Below, piece after piece: positions 8,335-16,690 of a stretch of DNA of 64,000 nucleotides (positions within the stretch are counted from its first letter, which is position 1; each line of letters opens with the position of its first letter). Source of the DNA: Sediminibacterium sp. KACHI17 (lineage in GTDB: Bacteria > Bacteroidota > Bacteroidia > Chitinophagales > Chitinophagaceae). The notes under the pieces were generated by a model. It did not search any database and was not told the DNA's origin. It saw only the letters and a program-made list of their open reading frames with translations. The DNA lies in the NCBI RefSeq assembly GCF_040362915.1, contig NZ_AP029612.1, positions 1,922,001 to 1,986,000 of the forward strand, in the 5' to 3' direction. A program made the position numbers and the translations under genes.

Positions 8335-8670
8335 ATGGCAACACCTAAAACAGAAGCGTTTTCAAAGAAAGAACAAGACCTGGCAGCATTTGCAAAAGCC
8401 ATAGCTCATCCTGCACGTATTGCCATATTGAAAGTATTGGCGCAAAAGAATGAATGCATTTGTGGTGAGATCGTTGAAGTATTACCATTGGCACAATCTA
8501 CCGTTTCACAACATTTAAAAGAATTAAAAGAAGCCGGGCTCATTAATGGTTCTGTAGATGGTCCACGCAGTTGTTATTGTATCAATTGGAAAGCATTTGA
8601 AAAATTCAATGCAGAGTTTACAGGCCTTTTTGATAAACTAAAAGATCAACACACAAAATCCTGCTGTTAA
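8335..8670 (+). CDS. arsR: ArsR family metalloregulator
   Basis: 111-residue ArsR/SmtB repressor. The winged helix is complete: [17 protein letters not shown], then the [25 protein letters not shown] segment. That segment carries the two-cysteine-like metalloid site (ECIC, where classical ArsR has CVC) just before the recognition helix. The C-terminus ends in a further pair, SCC. The start is placed at ATG 8335 because the frame upstream (to 8194) runs through the operator and promoter. First gene of arsR-arsM-arsC. It should release the operator on binding As(III). Confidence 0.93.
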   Translation: MATPKTEAFSKKEQDLAAFAKAIAHPARIAILKVLAQKNECICGEIVEVLPLAQSTVSQHLKELKEAGLINGSVDGPRSCYCINWKAFEKFNAEFTGLFDKLKDQHTKSCC

Positions 8671-8750
8671 TGATCATCACTGTGTGCGGGCGATCGATCG
8701 CATACAATAGTGATCATGAACAGCTATTCATAACACATAAAACAAAGAAC

Positions 8751-9602
8751 ATGCAAACAGAAACCGCTTTAAAAGCACTGGTAAAAGAAAAATATGGTGA
8801 AATAGCTGACCAGTCGCGCGAGAACAATGCCGCCTCCTGTTGTGGTGCAGGTGGTTGCAGTACTGAAGTCTATAATATTATGGCAGACGACTACACACGT
8901 TTGCAGGGATACAACCCGGATGCCGATCTGGGATTGGGCTGTGGTTTACCAACCGAATTCGCTAAGATCAAAAAAGGAGATACCGTTATCGATCTTGGAA
9001 GCGGCGCAGGAAACGATTGCTTTGTAGCACGTGCGATTACCGGTGAATCAGGCAAAGTGATTGGCATTGATTTTACTGAACGTATGATCGAAAAAGCTAG
9101 AACCAATGCAGAGAAACTCGGATTCAACAATGTGGAATTCCGCTTTGGTGATATTGAGCAAATGCCTGTATCTACCAATGTTGCGGATGTGGTTGTGAGC
9201 AACTGCGTATTAAATCTCGTTCCCAACAAATTCAATGTATTGAAAGAAGTATACCGTGTGCTAAAACCTGGCGGACATTTCAGTATTTCTGATATTGTTT
9301 TGGAAGGTGAATTACCTGCGACACTGAGAGAAGCTGCTGAAATGTATGCAGGTTGTGTATCAGGTGCTATTCAAAAAGAAGTATACCTCGAACTCATTCA
9401 TGCGACCGGTTTTAAAAATGTAACGGTACAGAAAGAAAAAAGCATTCTATTACCAGATGATATTCTTCGCAATTATTTTTCTGCGGAAGAAATTCAATCA
9501 TTCAGAAACAGCAGTGCCGGTATATACAGTATAACGGTGTATGCTGAAAAACCATCTACTGAAGAAGCAGCAGCCTGCTGTGCACCAGGATGTTGTTCAT
9601 AA
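8751..9602 (+). CDS. arsM: Arsenite methyltransferase
   Basis: 283-residue SAM-dependent As(III) methyltransferase. It converts arsenite to methylated, partly volatile arsenicals. The SAM-binding motif VIDLGSGAGNDCF is near residue 80, followed by GIDFTERM. Cysteines expected for arsenic binding are visible: SCCGAGGC near residue 25, a CVLNLVPNK segment, and GCVSG near 200; a C-terminal CCAPGCC tail is extra. The frame is open from 8670, but the first 27 residues do not look like the family and homology begins at MQTETALKALVKEKYG, so ATG 8751 was chosen. Confidence 0.93.
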   Translation: MQTETALKALVKEKYGEIADQSRENNAASCCGAGGCSTEVYNIMADDYTRLQGYNPDADLGLGCGLPTEFAKIKKGDTVIDLGSGAGNDCFVARAITGESGKVIGIDFTERMIEKARTNAEKLGFNNVEFRFGDIEQMPVSTNVADVVVSNCVLNLVPNKFNVLKEVYRVLKPGGHFSISDIVLEGELPATLREAAEMYAGCVSGAIQKEVYLELIHATGFKNVTVQKEKSILLPDDILRNYFSAEEIQSFRNSSAGIYSITVYAEKPSTEEAAACCAPGCCS

Positions 9603-9617
9603 TTAAATACAAGATCT

Positions 9618-10016
9618 ATGTCTGAAAAAAAGAAACTCTTATTCGTTTGTGTTGAAAACAGCAATCGCAGTCAAATGAGTCAGGCTTTCGCGAGCATTCA
9701 TGGCGGTTCAATGATAGAAGCCTACAGTGCCGGCAGTAAACCCAGTGGCATTGTAAATCCAAAAGCCATTGCCGCCATGAAAGAGCTCGGTTATGATCTT
9801 AGCACGCACGACAGCAAATCATTGCAAGAGGTAGAAGCTTTTGCGCCTTTTGATGCAGTAGTTACTATGGGTTGCGGTGATGCTTGTCCGTGGATGCCCG
9901 CCAAGCAATTCATTGATTGGCAGATCCCCGATCCTAAACATATGGAGCCAAAGGAGTTCAATGAGATCAGAGATATGATCAGTGAGAAAGTAAAAGCATT
10001 GATCAGCTCACTATAA
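9618..10016 (+). CDS. arsC: Arsenate reductase, low-molecular-weight phosphatase type
   Basis: 132 residues. Thioredoxin-coupled arsenate reductase that shares the low-molecular-weight tyrosine phosphatase fold. The P-loop CVENSNRSQMSQAF (C-x5-R) is at residues 11-24. The second and third redox cysteines are present in the loop MGCGDACPWMPA near residue 82, as expected for the thioredoxin-linked type. DWQIPDPK near 105 supplies the catalytic aspartate. It follows arsM by 15 nt. No Acr3 or ArsB pump is next to it. Confidence 0.93.
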   Translation: MSEKKKLLFVCVENSNRSQMSQAFASIHGGSMIEAYSAGSKPSGIVNPKAIAAMKELGYDLSTHDSKSLQEVEAFAPFDAVVTMGCGDACPWMPAKQFIDWQIPDPKHMEPKEFNEIRDMISEKVKALISSL

Positions 10017-10036
10017 TTATCATTATCTAAACTTAA

Positions 10037-10120
10037 TGCTGCGTTAACTCTCTTTCTCCTGTTCTCTGTGGTCAAAAACATTCAACCGCAGCGAATAGGA
10101 GAAGCAGGGGGTTCGCAGCA
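10037..10120. terminator. Nested hairpin between arsC and the convergent membrane gene
   Basis: Outer arms TGCTGCG (10037-10043) and CGCAGCA (10114-10120) enclose inner arms TTCTCCT and AGGAGAA. TTTT follows on the plus strand. It sits between convergent genes and probably ends both transcripts. Confidence 0.5.
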
Positions 10121-10122
10121 TT

Positions 10123-10485
10123 TTAGTTTTCCGTTTGCTCTCCGCCCTTACCAAGGATCGCTTCAATGATAGAAGTTACAAATGATACGAGTAAACTAAA
10201 GAATAAAGCAGATACCCAACCATCTACTGTGAATCCGGGTACCAATGTTGCAGCCCATTTAACAATAATGATGTTGATCACAAACAGAAATAATCCAAGT
10301 GTAATGACTGTGATAGGAATGGTGAGCAGAATGAGTACCGGTTTTATAAAACTATTGAGCAGACCCAACACTACCGCAACGATCATCGCAGTTAAAGGAT
10401 CAGCTACATCAATTCCTTTTAAAATATATGCTGCTAATAAAATAGCGAGTGTGCTGGCAATGGTCTTTGTAAAAAATCGTCCCAT
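10123..10485 (-). CDS. YvlD/phage-holin-IV-like membrane protein
   Basis: 120 residues with four hydrophobic segments (about 7-22, 30-50, 52-75 and 88-110). GLLNSFIKPVLILLTIPITVITLGLF is a typical stretch of the YvlD family (often labelled phage holin superfamily IV), cut here by two membrane turns. These are ordinary chromosomal membrane proteins of unknown function, often linked to envelope stress or PspC genes; no phage genes are nearby. Converges on arsC. Confidence 0.8.
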   Translation of the reverse strand: MGRFFTKTIASTLAILLAAYILKGIDVADPLTAMIVAVVLGLLNSFIKPVLILLTIPITVITLGLFLFVINIIIVKWAATLVPGFTVDGWVSALFFSLLVSFVTSIIEAILGKGGEQTEN

Positions 10486-10578
10486 GATTCATTCATTCAG
10501 AAGAAACAAAATAGGGTATATTTTTCTGAAGTCCATGCTTACACAGAATTTTAACAGCATGCTTTTATTCGAGATAAA

Positions 10579-11877
10579 CTATACCACTACCAACTCATAA
10601 AACTGCTCCGGATTCAAGTGCTGCTTTGCCAAGGTTTGCAATTCTTCTGCGGTTACTTTGCGGATGGTTTCGATACTGTTATAGAAATACTGCTCATCCA
10701 GCCCATTCAGGATATAGGTTTTCCAACGACCGATGATTTGAAATGGCCCATCAAGATCCCCCAATAAGGATCCTATCATATAGTTTTTTACCAGATCCAG
10801 CTCTTCATTATCTACAAGCTCATTACGCAGTAATTCCATTTCTTTATACACTTCAGTGATGGTTGCTTCACACACATCTCTGCCGGCTTCTGTGCTGATC
10901 ATCCATGCGCTATGATGTATATGGTTCTGCAAATAACTATGGATACCATAGGTGTATCCTTTGTCTTCACGAATATTACTCATGAGTCTTGACCCGAAGA
11001 AACCGCCAAAAATATTATTCAGCACCTGTACTTTCGGAAAATCAGGATGATGACGATTGAAGAATGGTTGTGCGATTCGGATCGCTCCCTGCACCCCCTC
11101 TTTATCATTGATGATCCTGTATTTTTTTTCTGCTGCCGGGTTCAATGGATAACTGATCTCCGGCAAAGTGGTACTATTCAGTGGTAAAGAACCAAATACA
11201 CGATTAAGTTGCTGATCTAAATCAACCGGTAATTTACCTGCCGCAAATACCATGCACTTCCCTTGCTGATAAAACTGATTGAAAAAGTTTTTAAGTTCTG
11301 CAGTATCCACTGCATCATAATCTAATGTAGATGTGTATTTACCGTAGGGATGGTGAAATCCGTAGACATACTCATCGATCAGTCTGTTTGATACAAAATC
11401 ACATTTCTTCAGATTGACCTCGAGTCTTTGTTTTTGATTTTGCTTGTAGATCGCCAGTTCCTGTTCAGGGAAAATGCTTTCTGTCAGTAATTCTGCCACT
11501 ACCGGTAATAACTCTGCTACATGTTTACTCAAACAATGCAGTGTTACAGTAGCGGTTTCATTATAGCAGCTTCTATTCAGATAAGCACCATAGAATTCAA
11601 AATATTCATTGATGGAATAGGCATTGCGTTGTTTTGTACCATTCTTTAAAAGAAAATTGGTGGTACCTGCAACAATATTTTTTGATTCATACCAATTTCC
11701 GGCATAAAATACCCATTCAATCATCACCACTTCCTGTGCACCTGCATTGATCGCATACACGGGTACTTGGTTATCTAAAATATAACGATCGCAAGGTTTC
11801 AGGCGAAGATCAAAAGCTACTGCATCTGTGATCGGTGGCGCTACGGTTCTGTTTATCATATCTTCTTGTCTATTCAA
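10579..11877 (-). CDS. M16 family peptidase-like protein, catalytically inactive partner
   Basis: 432 residues with the M16 (pitrilysin/MPP) fold. The place of the zinc motif HxxEH near residue 70 reads NFLLKN (in the context AGTTNFLLKNGT), so the metal ligands are missing. The C-terminal M16 half retains the usual RIAQPFFNRHHPDF and NNIFGGFFGSRLMSNIRE features. The next upstream gene, 8 nt away, encodes the active partner. Such active/inactive pairs work as a heterodimer, like mitochondrial processing peptidase. Role here unknown, probably degradation of peptides. Confidence 0.88.
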   Translation of the reverse strand: MNRQEDMINRTVAPPITDAVAFDLRLKPCDRYILDNQVPVYAINAGAQEVVMIEWVFYAGNWYESKNIVAGTTNFLLKNGTKQRNAYSINEYFEFYGAYLNRSCYNETATVTLHCLSKHVAELLPVVAELLTESIFPEQELAIYKQNQKQRLEVNLKKCDFVSNRLIDEYVYGFHHPYGKYTSTLDYDAVDTAELKNFFNQFYQQGKCMVFAAGKLPVDLDQQLNRVFGSLPLNSTTLPEISYPLNPAAEKKYRIINDKEGVQGAIRIAQPFFNRHHPDFPKVQVLNNIFGGFFGSRLMSNIREDKGYTYGIHSYLQNHIHHSAWMISTEAGRDVCEATITEVYKEMELLRNELVDNEELDLVKNYMIGSLLGDLDGPFQIIGRWKTYILNGLDEQYFYNSIETIRKVTAEELQTLAKQHLNPEQFYELVVV

Positions 11878-11885
11878 CTAAATGA

Positions 11886-13121
11886 TCAGTTGGCATAATA
11901 CAATAATGTATTACTGTTATTGGATTGAAATATTTGTTGGCTATACTTTTGAACATCTTCTACTGTGATATCCTGATACTTTTGCAGTTCTGTATTCATC
12001 ATGGATGCATCTCCCAATAGCTCATACATTGCCAAGCTATTTGCACGACTCATGATGCTCATATCTTCAAAAGCGATCACGCTCTCTGTTTTATTTTTTA
12101 TTTTCTGCAACTCCGGTTCTTCGATGAAAGATGTCTTTAATTTTTCGATCTCTTCATCAATCGCAGATGCAGCATCCTCCATTTTCACCCCTTTTACCAG
12201 CTTGCCTTCTACGGTCAGTAATCCGGCATCCACACTTCCAAAGTGATAGCAATCCAGATTTGAGAAATACTGTTTCTCTTTTACCAGCTTTTGATACAAT
12301 CTGGAAGAACCACCACCGCCCAATATTTCTGTGATCATATCTGCTACATAATAGCCTTTATCCAGTCGCGCATCCATATGCCAGGTCTTCACCAATGCAT
12401 CCAGCGGCACTGCAGCATGTACTTCTCGCACACGTTTTTCAGTTTGCTTGGGTTCTTGAGGCAGATCACGTACATACTTATCTCCCATCGGAATATCACC
12501 AAACCATTTTTGTGCGAGTTGTTTTACCTGCTCAACAGTTACATGTCCGGCCACCACCAAAATCGCATTGACGGGTCGATAATGTTTGAAAAAAAATGCT
12601 TTTACATCATCGATATGTGCATTCTCGACATGACTCAATTCCTTTCCGATGGTCATCCAGCGATAAGGATGTTTTGTGTAGGCGAGTTCGCGCATTTTAT
12701 GCCATACATCACCATAAGGTTTATTGAGGTAATGCTCTTTGAATTCTTCACATACCACTTTGCGTTGCACTTCCAGACTTTTTTTACTGAAGGCCAAGCT
12801 CAGCATACGATCACTCTCAAGCCAGAAAGCGGTTTCAATATTTTCTGCAGGTATCTGACAATAGTAATTCGTAAGATCATTGGTGGTGTAGGCGTTATTT
12901 TCTCCGCCTGCTCTTTGCAAAGGCTCATCATAATCGGGGATATGGATGCTGCCACCGAACATGAGGTGTTCAAACAAATGCGCAAAACCCGTTTTATCAG
13001 GATTTTCATCTCTTGCCCCAACATCGTACATAATATTGACTACCGCCATAGGGGTAGAATGATCTTCATGCACCAGCACTTTCAAACCGTTATCCAGCAC
13101 AAATCTTTCAAATGTTATCAT
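11886..13121 (-). CDS. M16 family zinc peptidase
   Basis: 411 residues. The inverted zinc motif HLFEH is present at residues 48-52 (FAHLFEHLMFGGS), preceded by the usual GARDENPDKTG and followed by NAYTTNDLTNYYCQIP with the downstream metal-site glutamate region (CEEFKEH). It lacks a signal peptide, so it is likely cytoplasmic. First gene of a two-gene operon with the inactive subunit at 10579. No clear terminator was seen between this gene and the protease gene at 13188 (66 nt). Confidence 0.93.
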   Translation of the reverse strand: MITFERFVLDNGLKVLVHEDHSTPMAVVNIMYDVGARDENPDKTGFAHLFEHLMFGGSIHIPDYDEPLQRAGGENNAYTTNDLTNYYCQIPAENIETAFWLESDRMLSLAFSKKSLEVQRKVVCEEFKEHYLNKPYGDVWHKMRELAYTKHPYRWMTIGKELSHVENAHIDDVKAFFFKHYRPVNAILVVAGHVTVEQVKQLAQKWFGDIPMGDKYVRDLPQEPKQTEKRVREVHAAVPLDALVKTWHMDARLDKGYYVADMITEILGGGGSSRLYQKLVKEKQYFSNLDCYHFGSVDAGLLTVEGKLVKGVKMEDAASAIDEEIEKLKTSFIEEPELQKIKNKTESVIAFEDMSIMSRANSLAMYELLGDASMMNTELQKYQDITVEDVQKYSQQIFQSNNSNTLLYYAN

Positions 13122-13187
13122 AGTTCAGCTTAAAGGACGAAATTAAGTGAAATCAAATCATGGTCATTCCGAAACACGGAATACTGC

Positions 13188-14393
13188 TTATCGGTTTCGA
13201 CGGATGTCTTTGATATTTATGGTCAGGATCAGCGGTTTTTGATCACGGAAAATGATGACTTTTACCTTACCGATCGAATTCTGGAACAAAGTTTTGTAAG
13301 CCTGAATGTTTTTTGTGTAATTATTCTCTACGGAGAAAATAATATCTCCCGGCTGGAATCCGGCCTTATCGCCCGGTGAGCCTTTGATGATATCGATCAC
13401 CCGAATCTCACCATCTATAAGATAAATCCCCAATCCAGTATAAGCGTAATCAAACATTTCCGGGAAATGGTTATTGGGTTTGATATGAATGGATCTTTCA
13501 GGATAATTCAGGATCACATTAAACCGGCGCATGATATCATTACCGATCAGCCCACCCAACAACGGATAAGATGTCACGTTGAATTCATCATCAAAAACAT
13601 GAATAGGTACGTTTCGAAATTTGTATGGACCGATCCTGACTTCTGACGCTACGGTGATGTCCATCATTTTCTTTCCGCCAAGTCCTTCAGCCTGTGTAGG
13701 ATAAAATTTCCGCTTTCGTTTAAAAATGATACTGTCTTCCACAAATTCTTTGGACAGTAAAAAAGTTAATCCGGCTCCTGTATCGAATATAAATCTACCA
13801 GTCACCTGTTTCTCATCTTTCACAGAAGCCAACTGTAATGGAAGCGTAGAGAAATCGGGCCGAAGCAAATAACCACCCTTTGGGTATTTGAATCTACCGG
13901 GTGTGTATACTTCCATCAACTGCTTGTCATAATCTATATGAACGATAAACCTTCTCAGAAAACTGAACCCAATGATACCATCGATCTTCATTCCATACAC
14001 ACTGGTCAACAAATCATAATCATTCACATGGAAATCAAGTTTATCGATATCCAATCCGGGCAGTTTTAGTGTATGGTTATACGCGAATTCTACTGTTTTG
14101 ATGCCGGCGATACCACGGATGGTACGATCGCTCATGGTTTTGGTGATACCTAAATAATTGACCGTAGTAGAATCTAATGAAATGCCTCCACTGCCTGTAT
14201 CAAAAACAAAATTGAGGCTGTCGGGATGGTTATCAATCGTTGCTTTGATGATCACAATACCCCCACTCAACTGGGTAAAAGGGAATTTGGTGAGTAGCTT
14301 GGCTTCAGGCATGATGAACTCTTCCTGAGCGAACGCAGGTTTGCCGGCAAATAATACGCCGATCCAAGTAACGGCAAACAAAAAGAGTTTCAT
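13188..14393 (-). CDS. Retropepsin-like aspartyl protease with PDZ domain
   Basis: 401 residues, exported. The start is set at ATG 14393 because MKLFLFAVTWIGVLFAGKPAFAQ-like sequence (signal peptide, cleavage after AFA-Q) begins there; the longer frame to 14543 has no family support. Two aspartyl-protease halves follow, each with a DTG motif: FDTGSGGISLD near residue 65 and IFDTGAGLTFLL near 205. A PDZ domain fills the last 90 residues (GSPGDKAGFQPGDIIFSVE). The two-DTG single-chain layout with a PDZ is common in Bacteroidota. Likely periplasmic; substrate unknown. Confidence 0.88.
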   Translation of the reverse strand: MKLFLFAVTWIGVLFAGKPAFAQEEFIMPEAKLLTKFPFTQLSGGIVIIKATIDNHPDSLNFVFDTGSGGISLDSTTVNYLGITKTMSDRTIRGIAGIKTVEFAYNHTLKLPGLDIDKLDFHVNDYDLLTSVYGMKIDGIIGFSFLRRFIVHIDYDKQLMEVYTPGRFKYPKGGYLLRPDFSTLPLQLASVKDEKQVTGRFIFDTGAGLTFLLSKEFVEDSIIFKRKRKFYPTQAEGLGGKKMMDITVASEVRIGPYKFRNVPIHVFDDEFNVTSYPLLGGLIGNDIMRRFNVILNYPERSIHIKPNNHFPEMFDYAYTGLGIYLIDGEIRVIDIIKGSPGDKAGFQPGDIIFSVENNYTKNIQAYKTLFQNSIGKVKVIIFRDQKPLILTINIKDIRRNR

Positions 14394-14527
14394 GCAGTTT
14401 GAAAATACGCTGATTTTAGGACTCGATGAAGGATTAAGTGATAAGCAAACAGCGAGTTTATGATCGGCTAAGAGAAAGGACAACCAAAAGCCATGTTTTG
14501 TTGCAACAGGAATCAACCATATCCTCC

Positions 14528-14535
14528 TACCTTTG
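14528..14535 (+). promoter_or_regulatory. -7 promoter element of mqnC
   Basis: TACCTTTG, an exact TAnnTTTG match, ending 17 nt before the mqnC ATG at 14553. Confidence 0.7.
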
Positions 14536-14552
14536 TTGTTCAATTGAAATGA

Positions 14553-15683
14553 ATGGGTATGCAGTTAGCTGATTTGTATCAAAAAGCATTGAATTTTGAG
14601 TTTTTAAGCATCGAAGAGGGGATGTTCCTGTTTGAACAGGCGCCTCTTTCTGAACTGATGCATGTTGCGGATGAATTACGTAAAAAGCAGGTCCCGCACG
14701 GGAAAGTAACCTGGCAGATCGACCGTAATGTGAATACTACCAATGTTTGTATCGCTAATTGTAAGTTCTGCAATTTCTACAGGATACCCGGACATGCGGA
14801 AGCCTATATCACTGATATGGACACTTACCGCAAAAAGATCGAAGAAACACTTCGTTACGGTGGAGATCAGTTACTGCTGCAAGGAGGACATCACCCGGAA
14901 CTGGGGCTGGACTTTTATACCAATACTTTCAGACAGATCAAACAGGAATATCCGCAATTGAAATTACATGCGCTCGGACCACCTGAAGTAGCACATATCT
15001 GTAAGTTGGAGAAGATGAGTCATAAGGATGTGTTGAGTGCATTGAAAGAAGCCGGATTGGATTCATTGCCGGGTGCCGGTGCAGAGATATTGGTAGACAG
15101 GGTACGCCGACTGATCTCAAAAGGAAAATGTGGGGCAGATGAATGGCTGGATATCATGCATGAAGCACATAAACTCGATATCACAACCAGCGCTACCATG
15201 ATGTTTGGACATGTGGAGACATTGGAAGAACGTTTTATCCATCTAACCAGAATCAGAGAAGTGCAGAGCCGTAAACCTGAGCATGCGAAAGGCTTCTTAG
15301 CCTTTATTCCATGGACATTCCAGGATGTGGACACTTTACTGACCCGTATCAGAGGGGTACATAATCTGACTACTACAGATGAATATATTAGAATGATCGC
15401 GATCAGTCGGATCATGCTACCCAACGTGAAAAATATTCAGGCGAGCTGGTTAACGGTGGGTAAACAAACTGCACAGATCTGTTTACATGCCGGAGCTAAT
15501 GATTTTGGTTCAATCATGATCGAAGAAAATGTAGTGAGTGCAGCCGGTGCTCCGCACAGATTTACCTATAAAACCATGCAAGACGCGATCCGAGAAGCCG
15601 GTTTTGAACCTCAACTACGCAGTCAGCAATATGACTGGAGAGAGATTCCGGAGAGCATTCAGGAGCAAGTGATTGATTATTAA
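14553..15683 (+). CDS. mqnC: Cyclic dehypoxanthine futalosine synthase
   Basis: 376-residue radical SAM enzyme of the futalosine route to menaquinone. It cyclises dehypoxanthine futalosine. The [4Fe-4S] motif CIANCKFCNFYR (C-x3-C-x2-C) is near residue 70, after DRNVNTTN. LLQGGHHPELGLDFY and the C-terminal IQASWLTVGK and GANDFGSIMIEENVVSAAG favour MqnC over MqnE. Two possible starts are two codons apart (14553, 14559). No other mqn gene is in the window. A perfect -7 element precedes it and a very long hairpin follows. Confidence 0.93.
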   Translation: MGMQLADLYQKALNFEFLSIEEGMFLFEQAPLSELMHVADELRKKQVPHGKVTWQIDRNVNTTNVCIANCKFCNFYRIPGHAEAYITDMDTYRKKIEETLRYGGDQLLLQGGHHPELGLDFYTNTFRQIKQEYPQLKLHALGPPEVAHICKLEKMSHKDVLSALKEAGLDSLPGAGAEILVDRVRRLISKGKCGADEWLDIMHEAHKLDITTSATMMFGHVETLEERFIHLTRIREVQSRKPEHAKGFLAFIPWTFQDVDTLLTRIRGVHNLTTTDEYIRMIAISRIMLPNVKNIQASWLTVGKQTAQICLHAGANDFGSIMIEENVVSAAGAPHRFTYKTMQDAIREAGFEPQLRSQQYDWREIPESIQEQVIDY

Positions 15684-15703
15684 GAGGAGAAGCTATTTTA
15701 GTG

Positions 15704-15815
15704 TTCCTACCATGGACTATGGACTATGGATCATAGTCCATAGTCCATGGTAGGAATGGGCTTTTCTACTTTCACTTTTTAACTTCATTTAACTTTTAAC
15801 CCTTCCTGTTTAAGA
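15704..15815. repeat. Heptamer-periodic perfect inverted repeat, locus 2 (mqnC terminator)
   Basis: Two perfect 24-nt arms (15704-15727 and 15733-15756) with a 5-nt loop GGATC. Within the arms the word GGACTAT is repeated in tandem (CCATGGACTATGGACTAT). The words are nearly the same as those of locus 1. A looser AACTT/TTAACTT-rich tract continues to about 15815. As RNA this would form a 24-bp hairpin 20 nt after the mqnC stop. Confidence 0.85.
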
Positions 15816-15825
15816 TTGTGAGCTA

Positions 15826-15833
15826 TACCTTTA
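15826..15833 (+). promoter_or_regulatory. -7-like element of the small exported protein gene
   Basis: TACCTTTA differs from TAnnTTTG only in its last base and lies 20 nt before the ATG at 15854. Confidence 0.45.
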
Positions 15834-15853
15834 TGCTTTCTTAAACTGAGCTT

Positions 15854-16072
15854 ATGAAAACAAGACATCTGATCGTTCCCGGCTTGGCAGTAGCAGTTTT
15901 AGCTGTTGCAGGTATTGTTACCAATAATCTGACTGGCCGAAAGATGTGTTCTGTGAATAATAAGAACTGCCCCCTAAAGCAGAAGAATCAACTTACAAAG
16001 CCCCAGGGAAGCAGCCCTGATGAGCTTCATTATGGTGGACTAAACCGCTTAATCGTCTCAACTTTCCGATAA
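15854..16072 (+). CDS. Small exported or membrane protein, unknown function
   Basis: 72 residues, not recognised. The N-terminal HLIVPGLAVAVLAVAGIV is a signal peptide or single membrane anchor. The remainder is small and polar with two cysteines (MCSVNNKNCPLKQ). The frame is bracketed by a -7-like element 20 nt upstream and a strong terminator that begins 7 nt after its stop, so it looks like an independent small transcription unit. A pair of cysteines six residues apart could form a disulfide outside the cytoplasm. Confidence 0.65.
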   Translation: MKTRHLIVPGLAVAVLAVAGIVTNNLTGRKMCSVNNKNCPLKQKNQLTKPQGSSPDELHYGGLNRLIVSTFR

Positions 16073-16078
16073 TCATTG

Positions 16079-16108
16079 ATCCTGCGCCAGAAACGCAGGA
16101 TTTTTTTT
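16079..16108 (+). terminator. Rho-independent terminator of the small exported protein gene
   Basis: ATCCTGCG (16079-16086) pairs with CGCAGGAT (16094-16101), 7-nt loop, followed by eight T. Begins 7 nt after the stop codon at 16072. Confidence 0.92.
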
Positions 16109-16184
16109 CTTTGCACTGTAACAAAACAAATGCCTGTCCGTATTACTACTATACAAGGCAATCAACTGAATTATCGCGCTGTTT

Positions 16185-16676
16185 ATGACTGAGCAAGAGT
16201 ACAATCAATGTGTGAACCAATATGCGGACAACGTATATCGTTTCATCGTTAAAAATCTTCGGCATGAGGAAGATGCCCGCGATATTGTACAAACAGCTTT
16301 CGAAAAACTCTGGAGAAACCGTGAAAATGTAGAGAACAGTAAGTCAAAATCATTCTTGTTTACTGTTGCCTATAATCAGATGATCGATCATATCAGGAAA
16401 GTAAAAAGAATCCATCTGAAAGATGAATTTCAGGAAGATGGCAGATCAGAACAAGCCAGTGGTCATAAACGAGAAATGAAGAAGATTCTGATGGAGGCAT
16501 TAAACAGACTGAATGAAACACAAAGAAGTCTGGTGATGCTGAAAGATTATGAGGGATATAGTTATGAAGAGATCGGTCAGATCATGGATCTGAATGAGAG
16601 TCAGGTGAAAGTGTACCTACACAGAGCCAGACTTACATTGAGAAATTATCTGGTCAGCCCTGAAAATGTTTTATAA
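16185..16676 (+). CDS. ECF-type RNA polymerase sigma factor
   Basis: 163 residues. Region 2 is at about 5-75 (YADNVYRFIVKNL, HEEDARDIVQTAFEKLW, FLFTVAYNQMIDHIR) and region 4 at about 105-155 (LNETQRSLVMLKDYEGYSYEEIGQIMDLNESQVKVYLHRAR). No C-terminal extension. First gene of a sigma/anti-sigma/outer-membrane-protein operon. A 20-codon ORF (ATG 16130, stop 16190-16192) overlaps its start by 8 nt and could couple translation. Probably responds to an envelope signal. Confidence 0.93.
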   Translation: MTEQEYNQCVNQYADNVYRFIVKNLRHEEDARDIVQTAFEKLWRNRENVENSKSKSFLFTVAYNQMIDHIRKVKRIHLKDEFQEDGRSEQASGHKREMKKILMEALNRLNETQRSLVMLKDYEGYSYEEIGQIMDLNESQVKVYLHRARLTLRNYLVSPENVL

Positions 16677-16690
16677 ATAAATCAGTTATA

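Noticed and set aside
8670..8750. Longer start for arsM overlapping the arsR stop
   Set aside because: The ATG at 8670 overlaps the arsR stop by one base, tempting as coupling, but the first 27 residues are unlike the family and homology starts at 8751.
10123..10485. Prophage remnant suggested by the name phage holin superfamily IV
   Set aside because: YvlD-like proteins are chromosomal; no other phage gene is near.
12291..13133. 280-codon ORF antisense to the M16 peptidase gene
   Set aside because: It lies wholly opposite a gene with clear catalytic motifs; long antisense frames arise from the codon pattern of the real gene.
13189..14543. Long N-terminal extension of the aspartyl protease
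   Set aside because: The extra 50 residues carry no export signal and precede a normal signal peptide at ATG 14393.
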